The position numbers were made by a program, and so were the translations under genes. A DNA stretch of 64,000 nt, taken from the NCBI RefSeq assembly GCF_963678635.1, contig NC_087065.1, positions 53,017,858 through 53,081,857 on the forward strand, in the 5' to 3' direction. The notes under the pieces were generated by a model, which was not told the origin of the DNA, did no database searches, and saw only the letters and a list, made by a program, of their open reading frames with translations. Source of the DNA: Symsagittifera roscoffensis. Its lineage: Eukaryota; Xenacoelomorpha; Acoela; Convolutidae. Shown in pieces: positions 34,255 to 44,340 of the stretch. Every line of letters begins with the position of its first letter. The first letter of the stretch is position 1.

Positions 34255-35460
34255 CTTGCAGAAGATCTTGTTTGTTTATTGGCCCACGTTGGTAGGGTTG
34301 AGCTCGTCTTTTTCCAAGTTGAGGAGCTTCGCGATAACCACCAGCTACAGCCACAGTACTACGGCGGCAAAATTTTATGAGAAAGTGGAATAGTTGGCAA
34401 GTTGAAAGGATTGCAAATGAATAAACTTGTAAGAGGTATCTACAATGAAAAATAAGAGGTGGGACAGCCTTTCCGAGAGGAAGGTAACTAAAAGACTGTT
34501 ATAACCGGACCACTGAGTATTTCTTGAAAAGGATTGCTCCGGAGGTTCAATTTTTGGGAGATAATTTTAAAGGCAAAGGTTTCAGAAAAGCAATCGAGTA
34601 CTTGCCTTGTTTGATAGGTCTTTAAAGTTTATCAAAAATTAAAACAAAGATTTGTCCAAGTTATTAAAATCTAATTGGGGATTTTCATTAAACGAAAAGC
34701 AGAAAAAAAATTAAAAATTTTTTCCTTAATTGAAACGAAGATGACAACGGTATGTAAAGACAAAATTTTGGGAAGTAAGAGTTTGGTTATTTTATCAATA
34801 ATATCACAACTTCACTGTGCAGATAGGCATTAGAACTTATAAGAATAGAACCCGCATCAACTCGAGAGGGCTTGGTGTTAAGGAGCCTGCAGGTGATTCA
34901 TTGAAGTTTAACTGGCGGCGGGGGACCAGGCAGAGGAAGCGCAGTCAACGCGGTTCTGATTAGGGCTGCATCAACTATATCCTATACAGGACGCAAAAAA
35001 ATTACGCTGGAGATCATTTTTTTAAACCACTAAGTTCCGTAATCGTTCTATGAGAGAAGAGAGAGAAAGAGAGTTTGTTCTGGCCGGAAACAATACACAA
35101 ACAATTGCAGGTAGATCTTGTTTATTTGTTTATTAGCCTACGTTGGTCAAGTTGGCTTGTCTGTCTGAGTTTTTGGAAGCTTCGCAGCATCAACCATTCG
35201 AAGCCACAAGTCTACGGGGAAACACTTTTTAAGACAGTTGACAACTTGAGTTGGGTGCAAGGTAATAAGTTAGTAATGTAAGTGTTTAACAGACGGGGGT
35301 AACGAGACCAGAATTGGGAGAGCTTACAACAGGTATTTCTGGAGAAACAGTATTCTGAAGGTTCGATTTTTGGAGAGGGCTCGAGATTACCTTAACAAAA
35401 AAATACAAAGGGTGGGTAATAATAATGGAATACTTTATAGGGGATGATCGTCACACGGAA
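34255..35460 (+). repeat. Pair of diverged ~380-bp direct repeats
   Basis: Segments 34255-34640 and 35090-35460 share AGATCTTGTTTRTTTRTT...CC(C/T)ACGTTGGT, GAGGAGCTTCGCGATAACCACCA / GGAAGCTTCGCAGCATCAACCA, TAGTATTTCTTGAAAAGGATTGCTCCGGAGGTTCAATTTTTGG / AGGTATTTCTGGAGAAACAGTATTCTGAAGGTTCGATTTTTGG, about 835 bp apart in the same orientation. Less A+T-rich than the flanks. The nature is unknown; minus-strand reading of the left copy gives a 63-codon ORF not preserved in the right copy. Confidence 0.5.
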
Positions 35461-36640
35461 ACATTAAGTTACCAATGCATTTTTTTCCAAAAAATGTCAT
35501 ACGAATAATATCCCGTTTCTAAGCCATTTTTTGCGAAATTGAACTTCAGAATCAATCGAAATTTTACTCTTATACGCTGAATTATTGCGAGGACACGAGC
35601 GAACATAAAACAGATTCCTAGTAGCATTTCCGTGACAATGGCAGCATTTTTTTTTCCAAATTTTTGGTTCAAAATTTTTGTAAATATTAAAGGAACGAAA
35701 AATTTGCAATGCTCCATTTAGATCTTGAAAAAAAGACAATTGTTTTGACAAAACTCGTCAAAAAATTGTTTAATCGAATTACAATTTTTTTTCGAAAAAT
35801 TGACAAGGTATTTTCATTCGGCTATGGGCAAACTATTTTCTACAATACGCTGAAATATCACAAAATTAATCAAAACAACTGATCACCGTGAACCAGCTAT
35901 ATCTCATCTCAATCAGCTCATCTCAATACAAAAACTTAGTAACATATTTTTTTTAGAAATCCTAACGACTACTGAAAGGGCAGTATAAGTAAGAAAACAA
36001 CCACACCAAATTCCTTTAAAATAAGTGAAAGTAGGACTAGCGCAGAATGTTCCTGCAGCGAAAGAAGCGCAGAATGTTCCGACCGACTCATCATTGCCTT
36101 AAAACTCTTGGATAACCAACATTTTTTCAATTTTTCATTTCGATGATACGGTGTTTAACTTCCTTTAAGAAATTTTTTTTACCGAAATAGCGCGTCATGA
36201 ATTTTCGCCACGCAATGTTTTCAGGGGAGGGGGGAAGTCTAGTATCCGGTTGCAAAAAATCAAGGTTTATCAATTTATCTGCAGGGTCAATAAATTAATA
36301 AAATTCGACAAACAATACTCGTAAAATCATCATAGTAAAAATAAAAATGATAAAATTAATCATAATAATCATGATAGTCAGAAAAAAAACATGGTCATAA
36401 GAAAAACCAGTATCATAATCATAAAAAAGACAACATAGTTTTTTGTAAATTAAATATTGACATACTAAATAATTTCTGCTGATAAAATCAAGAGTAAAGT
36501 GTTAAATTTTGAGGCGAATATGGCATCAATTAGCTTGCCTCAAATCAAAATGGAAAAATATTGAAAATCTTGATAAATCACTATTGCATAGATAATTCGT
36601 CGCTGACTTTCAAGAACAAATTATTGATTAAGTAGTTTAG
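35461..36640. other. Intergenic, A+T-rich
   Basis: No coding signal. Near 36040-36090 two copies of AGCGCAGAATGTTCC(G) occur, part of a dispersed repeat. 36300-37020 is rich in ATAATCATAA simple-sequence words. Confidence 0.4.
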
Positions 36641-36659
36641 ATAGACTCGTTTTTGGGAC

Positions 36660-36850
36660 AACTGTACAGCCAAAATAGCGTAGTGGCAAGCGCGCCGGCA
36701 ATAGAAACTCAAAGATCCCGGGATGGTTTCCCTCAATCAAAAAAATGTTCTCAATCAAAAAAATGTTCAAACAAAAAATTGTTCTCTCAATCAAAAAAAT
36801 GTTCGTTTTCAAAATTAGTAATATTTTTGAAATAGAACAAAAAAACAACC
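36660..36850 (+). repeat. tRNA-like segment plus CTCAATCAAAAAAATGTT tandem repeat
   Basis: 36668-36740 carries an A-box-like TAGCGTAGTGGCAAGCGCGC and, about 40 nt on, GGGATGGTTTCC, a weak B-box-like region (SINE or tRNA pseudogene). It is followed by four copies of (CT)CAATCAAAAAAATGTTC at about 36730-36805. Confidence 0.4.
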
Positions 36851-37019
36851 CCCAAGCATGAATTCCCCATCAGAATTCCCAAATTCCCCGTCAGTACTAT
36901 AATTTTAAAAAAATAATATAAAAATTAAAATTAGACATCATAATAATCAATCATAGTACTAAAAATTACAACACAAATTAACCAAAAATTAGTAATATTA
37001 ATGATAATATTAATCATAA

Positions 37020-38450
37020 AAATCATAAACTCAATGATAGACGGTTGCTTTCCAAGAAGCACAATGTGGCAATCATGTAAACTTGAGAATGAGGAAAGAC
37101 TCGACAAACTCTTCTATTAATTTTTTTGCTCGTTTTGTTTTCCCTTGGTACTACTAAATACAGGACCAGCCGAGGGGAAGGGGGATGTTGCTGCCGTTGT
37201 GGCTTCCTCTCCGAATTAGGCAGTGGGTTTCGTTTTTTCTTGATAATCATTTATCTCCGAAGGAGATGAGGGTTTGTTTGAGGTGGCTTCGTCTTGCCCG
37301 TAATTGTCTCGTAGGTCCCCCATGGGATATTTAGGGCATATCACATTTGTGTGACACTTGAACGTAGTTTTGACACTGGATTTCGTCTAAATGAACGTTT
37401 CACTTTGCGTTTGCTTGTTGCATGATTTCCATAGTCGGCATATGTAGTGGCCTTGTAATTATGAGAGCAGCCATTGCTTAGTGTTGTTAGCGTTGGAGGT
37501 ACTAAGTATGATAATAATTAGAACTCGGTGATTAACTGTATCAAATGCGGCGGTAAGAACTAAAGCGACAAGTAGTGTTATAAGACAGGGTTTGTTTTTG
37601 TTAACGTCCTCAGTTATTTTGTGGTTTTTACAATTTAAGGCTGTAACTGTCGACCATGATTTTACGGAGCCATGCCCGTAGTTAGCCAGCTCAATGCCAG
37701 TTCAGTTCAGGTTGGAAAAGTATTTCTTCTAGTTTTGCCACGGGAGTCAGCAGTGCAATGGGTCTATGTCCTATAGTTGATTAAGAATCTTAATCGTGTT
37801 TTTGTGGTGGGATAATTCGACCGATGGTCTTCCAGTTATGTGGAATGTCTGCGTTGTTTAGTGATGTGTTAACAAAGTTGGTGATGTTTGTTATGCCAAC
37901 CAGTCCAAGGTTCTGAAACGGAAGCGCTGCAATCTTATCAGGACCCAGGACTTTAAACTGTTTACTTTGCTATGTTGCTGTTATTAATTCTTCAGCCATG
38001 AAGATGGTGGCATTGAAGAGTAGTTTTCATATTTTACCAATAATATTTTTCTGTCTTTGTCAGTTTTCTCGGGATGGGGATGTATTATTCGATGAAGCTC
38101 TTGGCGTCCACTAGCATTATAGATTGATTGGCCATCATTAAAAAGGTTTGGTTTGCAAGATGTTTTTTGTGGATTTTGTCTGGAAAGCGATTTAATGGTC
38201 GACCATAACTTTTTGACTCTACCTTGGTCACACTTTTTCAGGAATATTTTTTAAATTGTTTTTTGTCGGGTTTTTTATTGTCCCCATGATTAATGACTGT
38301 GATCATAGGGTGACCTGGGTGCTCTTTTTTTAAATTGCCTTTTTCATACATTTTGTTGATGCCTCGCCTGAGAGGTTTAGGGTTATTTCAGGTATGCGCC
38401 CTTGTGAGTTATTTCGTGACGCAGCTTTTTTAATGATATCTATATCCACT
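37020..38450 (-). pseudogene. LINE relic, inverted 5' half (reverse transcriptase N-terminal part)
   Basis: Read on the minus strand with many stops and frame changes. From right to left: VWSTIKSLSRQNPQKT-like linker (about 38210-38130), then GPDKIAALPFQNLGLVGITN...IPHNWKTIGRIIPPQK (about 37950-37810), a RPIALLTPVAKLEEILF-like segment (about 37770-37715), and ALVLTAAFDTVNH (about 37590-37540, motif A of the polymerase). These are hallmarks of Jockey/CR1-type non-LTR reverse transcriptases. Clearly non-functional. Higher G+C than its surroundings. Confidence 0.8.
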
Positions 38451-38759
38451 TTTTATCCTTGAACATGGATTTTTTATCGCTCCCCTGTTCCAAATACAGC
38501 GCAAGTAAACGATAAACATAATCAAAACTGCCTTAAGCATCTCCATACTTAAACAGTTGAAGACTACATTGAGAAATACCCCAAAAACGTACTCAACTCA
38601 ATTCTTTGTGATTTTGATGCTAGTGAAAATAGGTTCAATAGTGATGTCAGGTGCAAACTTCGTATGCTACGACCATCATACTCTCTGGAGGTCAGAGCCT
38701 AAAGAAGTTAGATCCTCTCGGAAGAGGTTAGAGCCTTAAATCTTTTATGTTTGTGGCAT

Positions 38760-39840
38760 CTATAGTCAAGAACCTCATAACGTCAATCACATAATGAACT
38801 GTCGAACCAGAGTGACAGATCTAATTATACTCAGTCTCTGGATTGACCACCTCCATGTGGCTGAATTTCTTTAGCGCACAAAGCACAGTGGGGAGCCTCA
38901 AAAAATAATTAGCAAGCTGGAGGATGCTGACCTCATAGCAGCATAACAAGAAGTCCCATAAGGTGGCGTGACCTCACCAAGCTCTCTTTAACCTGTAATT
39001 TTCCTCCATGCCACAACCTGGTGACAACATGAAAATAGTCAGCTATGCAGTTGTTATTCCCCTTCCCCGTCTTATAACTGGGCCAAATGAGGCTGCACTA
39101 CACAACCGAATCAACGCATAACCATCTACAAACATGCCAAAATAACGTCGATATCAGCGGCTATTGCTTTGAAATACCCAAAAACCCTAAAATCCATGTT
39201 TGACAAAATTCTAATTTCAAAGCGCACACATAAAACATCTGTTGCCGAGTATAATTAGGGAACCATGTGTTAAAAATACAAGCCAGCACTAAATGTGGCT
39301 GCAAAAAAGAGAACTTATCGATAACTTACAAGGCCATCAGTCGTAGTGTCATGAGCTACGCGACACCAGTATGATCACCCAGCCTCAGAGCTGCTAACTG
39401 GAATAAGCTGCAAGTGAAATATAAACTACCTGCTGAGAACTGTCAACGGTTGAGTAAGAATGACCAACACAGTCCAAATGCACAAGGAAACAGAAGTTCT
39501 CCGGGTGCGTGAGCACAGTGAAATGCTCTCAAAACAGTTCCTACTTGAAATGCTCTCAAAACAGTTCCTACTTGGCAGCTATCTCAGTCGAGTGGATCAT
39601 GAAACTTTAGCAAGTTGCAATACGAGAACGCTCAAGCCAACACTACAAACATTGATCCATCGGTGGGGGGATGTCATGCATTTCACCGTAACCGGTCTCA
39701 CCTTGAGGAGACGGATGACACTTAGACCCTCCAACCGTGACCGAAAGTGGATTCGAAGACATCCTCATGTTGCGGGGATCCTGTTGTTGCGAGACTTGTG
39801 CCAATCCCACTTGGCCACGGCCGCTCTTGTATTTTTTTAA
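38760..39840 (+). pseudogene. LINE relic, direct 3' half (reverse transcriptase C-terminal part)
   Basis: Plus-strand, frame-broken remains: YKAISRSVMSYATPV followed by a RAANWNKLQVK-like run (about 39345-39420), then a 126-codon ORF (39460-39840) with QMHKETEVLRVREHSEMLSK, QFLLGSYLS and RWGDVMHF, the conserved C-terminal region of Jockey/CR1-type polymerases. Within it EMLSKQFLL is tandemly duplicated. Its orientation is opposite to 37.0-38.45 kb, and together they cover successive parts of one polymerase. Confidence 0.75.
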
Positions 39841-39849
39841 AAGTTAGTT

Positions 39850-40840
39850 AGGTAAGACTAAATTGAGAACAAGTAAAAGAGTAGCTAACAAAACGCCAGA
39901 AGAATTATAGGGGAAAATCAATCTAAAATTTTCAGCCTGAACTCATTAGTCTGAAAACGAAAAACATTTTGATACGGAAAAAAAATTCGGAACCTGAATC
40001 ACGACTAATCAGGCTTTTTTATGATATCACTCTTGGCACTCTACAAGCTTTTTTTGAGGTAGTAAAAATCGGTAAGAAAAAAACACTAAGTCATTGTGTC
40101 CTTCCCACTCTATGCCAGAGTTCCTTCATTATAATGAATTGTTCCCACCAAAGCTAATATAATTATTTACATTATTATTGATCATTAATATTAGTACGCG
40201 TTTTTAAAAAGTAGATCGTTTTAATACAGCGCCTAAATTTGAAGCTGTTCTCTAGTTACATTCAGGCTAGGCGACCTTTCCAAACACAGTAACTTTTTGT
40301 CAACTAAAAGCTACCTGGTGCTGTTGGTCATTAAACGGCAACTAACTTTTCGGTAACACTAAATAGCAACATTAGCCATCAAAATGTGGCACAAAAAACA
40401 CTCGAACGAAAGTGCGAGTATTTAAAAAGTATAATTGAGAAACTGCGAAAGGAGTTATCTCCCCTTTGATGAGTTTCCCTCTAGTAATTCGTTTCTGTCT
40501 GCGCAATTTCGATCAATACAAAACCCATTAGTACATGACATTTTAATTTGTACTTTTCTCCTTTGAACATACACAACAGTGCTTTTGACTCTGAACCTGA
40601 AAATTAATGCTCGCCGAAAAGCACGTATCAATTATTTGCCTTCCAGTTACTTCTGATTATAAGGAAAATCAGGCAAAATTGCCGTGTACGAAAGGTAAGT
40701 CAGGAAAAAGTTAATAATATACAGAAATAAAAGCATTAGCTTGCTCAAAAAAATCTTTACTGGGTCGCAAACTACTCCATCCAATATCTTAAAATTGTTA
40801 TTCATTAATATAAGCAAAAAAAATCTTTTGAAAAATGATT
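39850..40840. other. Intergenic
   Basis: Contains a short member of the 160-bp dispersed repeat (CCTGAATCACGACTAATCAGG...TATGATATCACTC, about 39990-40030). Otherwise no recognised feature. Confidence 0.35.
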
Positions 40841-40848
40841 TGGGAAAA

Positions 40849-40922
40849 TCAATTAACTTGTGGGGGTGGGGTTAGCCTTTGGTCCAAGCCATTACAGGTC
40901 GGGATGGCGCTGGTCACTATTT
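40849..40922 (-). CDS. Unidentified gene M, last exon
   Basis: Minus strand. Acceptor TTCCTTGCACAG precedes 40922. Entered in phase 1 (as the previous exon requires), the exon encodes IVTSAIPTCNGLDQRLTPPP and QVN, then TGA. It is notably G+C-richer than its surroundings, so an exonised repeat is possible. Confidence 0.4.
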
Positions 40923-41065
40923 CTGTGCAAGGAATTGCATTGCATTTTCCTTTGCTTCAAATTAAATGTAGTCTTAATTTTTCATTTTTTGACTTCTGGA
41001 CGCAATTACCTGAATACTCAATTTCAAGATTCCCCATGATTGTATAGGCGCCCAACTTTTGATAC

Positions 41066-41189
41066 CTAAAATTATGTATTTTTTGTGGCCGTCAGTTAAT
41101 TGATTGAAGCCTTGGTTCTGTAATTCTTTAAGTAACTTTGTCACTGGTACTTCGGTGTTTTTTAAATGCAAAACATAGCTTTTCATCAA
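41066..41189 (-). CDS. Unidentified gene M, penultimate exon
   Basis: Minus strand. A textbook acceptor (TTATCTTCTCTCAG) above 41189 and donor TTTTAG|GTATCA at 41065. Only one frame is open through all 124 nt; it reads LMKSYVLHLKNTEVPVTKLL and then KELQNQGFNQLTDGHKKYII-L, phase 0 in and phase 1 out. Strongly protein-like, mixed-charge helix composition. I do not recognise the family. The phase fits both the exon at 42544-42631 and the terminal exon at 40849-40922. Confidence 0.6.
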
Positions 41190-41946
41190 CTGAGAGAAGA
41201 TAAATAAGAGATAAAGATCATTATTTGTCACATTTTTCTATTTTTAAGTGAGTTATGATGAATGGTCGCCTGATTCCACTTCATGGCACAAATCAGGCAG
41301 CTAAGTCGAATTTTTGCCTCGCAAGCCCAATAAAGACGCGATAATATTCAACAACGCAGTTCCACAAAAAATAAGTTTTTTCTGTTTATCACTGCCTATA
41401 CCAAATTTTACAAATTGAAGCATACTTCAAATTTCCTGGTCTTCACGTAAGTTTTTGCTAAGCTAACAATTTTTCGTACATTTTTTTCAACAAAAATTCT
41501 ACCCAAAAATCTTGTTCTTACATTGCAACTGTACGGTTAAAATTTCGCTGTGATGCTAAAGTGTAGTTCAGCTTTCAAAACTATTTGAGTCATTCTTTGC
41601 TAGCTCGCACAGAGAAGTGCGATAATTTCTTGATCATCGAACTATTTTTTTTCATCTTGAGCTTAACAAAATGATAGGTCAACTACCCATGTCACTGAAC
41701 CACAAAAGAACAAATCAATTGAAAAATAAGATGCAAATTATAAGGGGATAAGGGGTGTTGAAAAACTAAACTTACTTTATTATTCAAACAAGCGTCTTTT
41801 TTAATTCTGAAAGAAAAGTAAATTTAAAAAAACAAAGAGACATCTGATTAAATCCGAGAACAGCAATCATTGAATTTAGCGCAGAAGGGCCCTCTAAGTT
41901 CCCATGTATAACAATGAGGCTGTTAATGAACCATTTATGTTTTCAG

Positions 41947-42305
41947 ATACCATGCAGTCGCTTCTAGTAAGAATTGCGGTGTTCTTTACGTTCAACTATC
42001 TGAATACAATCAATATCTACGGCGCACCCTTGCATTACAACTTTGGGGGAAGTCAGTACTACCGAGCTGACCCACTATTACCATTTCCAAGCACCTACGG
42101 ATACGCACAACTAGCACTTCGCAACACTGGATTTGCTGCTGCAGTTCCATACCAGTACATCATAGACTACCCTTCCAGCTTTTCTAGTTACTCTGAATTA
42201 TCGCCATTTTCGGATAAACTTTTTGCAGATAGCTTTGACAGAAACGAATCGCGAAACAAGCGAATGCTACGCTTCATTTCTCCTGACGAGTTCAATGGGC
42301 TTCGG
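41947..42305 (+). CDS. Putative secreted precursor P5, exon with start codon
   Basis: Acceptor TTTATGTTTTCAG ends at 41946, so a noncoding 5' exon is likely; the ATG at 41952 follows five bases later. It encodes 118 residues: signal-like MQSLLVRIAVFFTFNYLNTI-NIYGAP, then an aromatic, proline-rich, Tyr/Ser/Phe region, then RNESRNKRMLRFISPDEFNG. NKR is a convertase site. Donor CTTCGG|GTAAAA in phase 0. No cysteine in the mature part. A good secreted-protein candidate, probably a peptide precursor. It lies inside an intron of gene M on the opposite strand. Confidence 0.6.
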
Positions 42306-42543
42306 GTAAAACAATTTCATTAACTTTTTTAAACTAACTGGTAACAGCATGCCGAAAAAACTATTATATCACAAGAAGTATTTTGGCATTAATATGACAC
42401 AGATAAGTACATAAGTCGTTTATTAAAAACTCCTCTCGTCTATATAGAAGCTACACAACCAAATCGGAGTGGTTTTTCGGTCCTTATAACATTTTTTACC
42501 GTTATAAAAGAAAAAAAAAACAGAAAAAATGTTGTTCATTTAC

Positions 42544-42631
42544 TTTCGAAGTTAATTTATGGACCCGCAGCTTAGAATGCACCTCTAAAACGGGCAATTT
42601 AACCATAAAAAAGCAGTGAAAAATGTCCCTT
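42544..42631 (-). CDS. Unidentified gene M, upstream exon
   Basis: Minus strand. Acceptor GTAGAAACTCAG above 42631, donor TCGAAA|GTAAAT at 42543. In phase 2 it reads RDIFHCFFMVKLPVLEVHSK and LRVHKLTSK with no stop, and leaves in phase 0, as exon 41066-41189 needs. Earlier exons were not found. Confidence 0.42.
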
Positions 42632-42711
42632 CTGAGTTTCTACAACCTTAAGAGTCAACCTATTGTTGCTTTTCGGGATTTCCTATCATTAGCTAAAATA
42701 TAACAACAAGT

Positions 42712-42863
42712 CAGTAGCGGAAATAGGGGAGGGGAGGGAGTGACACCCTCACTTTTGAGGGATTTAACTCCCTGCCAACGCATGGGGTCCCCCTTTGTAC
42801 TTTCTGGAGATATGTTTTGAAAAAACCGCTTTTCCCTCGAGAAAATCCTAGATCCACCCCTGT
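42712..42863 (-). mobile_element. Short hAT-type MITE, reverse orientation
   Basis: The right end (GAGAAAATCCTAGATCCACCCCTG) is the reverse complement of the left end of the 26763 element (CAGGGGCGGAAATAGGATTTTCTC). The left end is CAGTAGCGGAAATAGG. Flanks CAACAAGT and TAACAGAT agree at 5 of 8 positions, a decayed target duplication. About 150 bp. Confidence 0.65.
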
Positions 42864-42869
42864 AACAGA

Positions 42870-43950
42870 TTCTATGAAAAAACGTTGTTCAGCCTTGCCA
42901 GAAGTATAAAATCGTGTGTTGCAACTTTTTGCTACTTTCCTTATCTATACCAAAATAATCTTTGACACAATCGAACTATAGAATTAAGAAGCTCTAGACC
43001 TTAAGTTGGCTAGCTTTGCTTCAAATACAATGGCTTGCAGCACAATTTAGAGATCAAATTTCAATAATGAATTATTAGATTTTTATACTCAGAAATACAA
43101 TTGAAGAATTTGTTTAAAGCGTCGCCTTTAAGTCCCATCAAAAGCTGTTGTTATCTTAAAGCCGTCGATCCTCTTTTATGCGAATAAACAATTCTTCATG
43201 TTTTTACTGATGAAAAATCTGATCCAAAAAATGGATCTAGGGCAAACATCCGATATGTCTAGCATCCACTATTTCAAACATCCGAAAATATTTAACCTTT
43301 ACGTCACAATGACTTAAGAATTTCAAATACAAGACATAGTTAGAAAAATTGATGAAAAAATCAACCTTTTTTTTCAACCTAACTTTTTTCAACCAACCCC
43401 TTAAATTCCCGTATGTTTTTTCAAGTGAGAAAGTAACGTAACGATAAGACTAATTAGTTCGTGTTTCAAATTGAAACTAAATTTGAGCCTGATTCAATCG
43501 TCGCCTACTCATTGAATGCAATGAATCGCACGATAATTATCCAAAAATGGCTAGACACGCAACTTTAAATCCCTATAAAAGTTCAAAAAGGACTTCAAGA
43601 GAATTTTGATTTCAGGGCATCAATAACTTCCAAGCTGTATGAAAGATTTCGTCAAACAATACTAATTAAAAAGTCTATTTTGTCAACAGAAAAAAAAATC
43701 ACCCCGAGCACAAATATTCCGTCACTTAAAGATAAACTCATTATGAAGCATTAAGTTGTACACGTTATTCGAAAAACGGCAATAAGATAAAACATTACAC
43801 GAGAAACAACACTGCTCGTGTTACACGGTAAAGCCCTGAACGTTTAATCTACTCTTAATCACTATCGAATAGTAGTTTTGGTAAAATATTAAAAAACCAT
43901 GATCTACGGACAAAATCAAACATCAATAGCAAAAACTTGAATAGCATACG
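42870..43950. other. P5 intron, A+T-rich
   Basis: No coding signal found on either strand. Confidence 0.35.
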
Positions 43951-43962
43951 ATATTAACACGA

Positions 43963-44190
43963 ATGATCAGATTACCTCAATTCAATTTGAAACGATTTTG
44001 CGGCACAAAACAATTTGCCCTGCATGATCAAATCGTTTTACGCTTTCAGCATCACAAACAAAATATTCACAGCGCGCATAAAAAAGCCCAGAGCATAGCC
44101 AAAATACAAAACACCCAGAAAATACAAATATCAAAAGTAAAGACCTTTTTACATATGAACTCAATTAATGGGTTTCGATGCCTTCAATAG
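43963..44190 (+). CDS. Candidate coding exon, unidentified
   Basis: A 75-codon plus-strand frame (ATG present; a CACGAATGATCAG acceptor would enter it in phase 2) reading NLKRFCGTKQFALHDQIVLR and ending MNSINGFRCLQ. His/Gln/Lys-rich, with a KR site and cysteines 4 residues from the N-terminal KR and near the end. It lies within the inferred P5 intron on the same strand. No family recognised. Confidence 0.28.
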   Translation: MIRLPQFNLKRFCGTKQFALHDQIVLRFQHHKQNIHSAHKKAQSIAKIQNTQKIQISKVKTFLHMNSINGFRCLQ

Positions 44191-44236
44191 TGTATAAACA
44201 TTTTTTGGTTAAAACTGTAATTTCGATTGCCGAAAG

Positions 44237-44340
44237 TGAATAAAAAACCATCCCAAGCAAACATATTCCGCATTTCTCCGAAAGTCGAAACACTTAAACG
44301 AGATTACGATGATTTTTATCGAATACTGCAGGAATTGATT
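44237..44340 (+). CDS. Candidate coding exon interrupted by a family X element
   Basis: A plus-strand frame reading KKPSQANIFRISPKVETLKR and DYDDFYRILQELID, protein-like with a KR site. At 44341 it runs into the 5' end of copy X8, whose DNA stays open in this frame to 44499 and offers a donor GGAG|GTACGTG at 44494-44495. Insertion may have truncated or exonised it. Confidence 0.32.

Noticed and set aside
38557-38739. 60-codon plus ORF resembling a signal-peptide exon
   Set aside because: It has no ATG at its start (TTG) and lies within the LINE relic interval between the inverted and direct halves.
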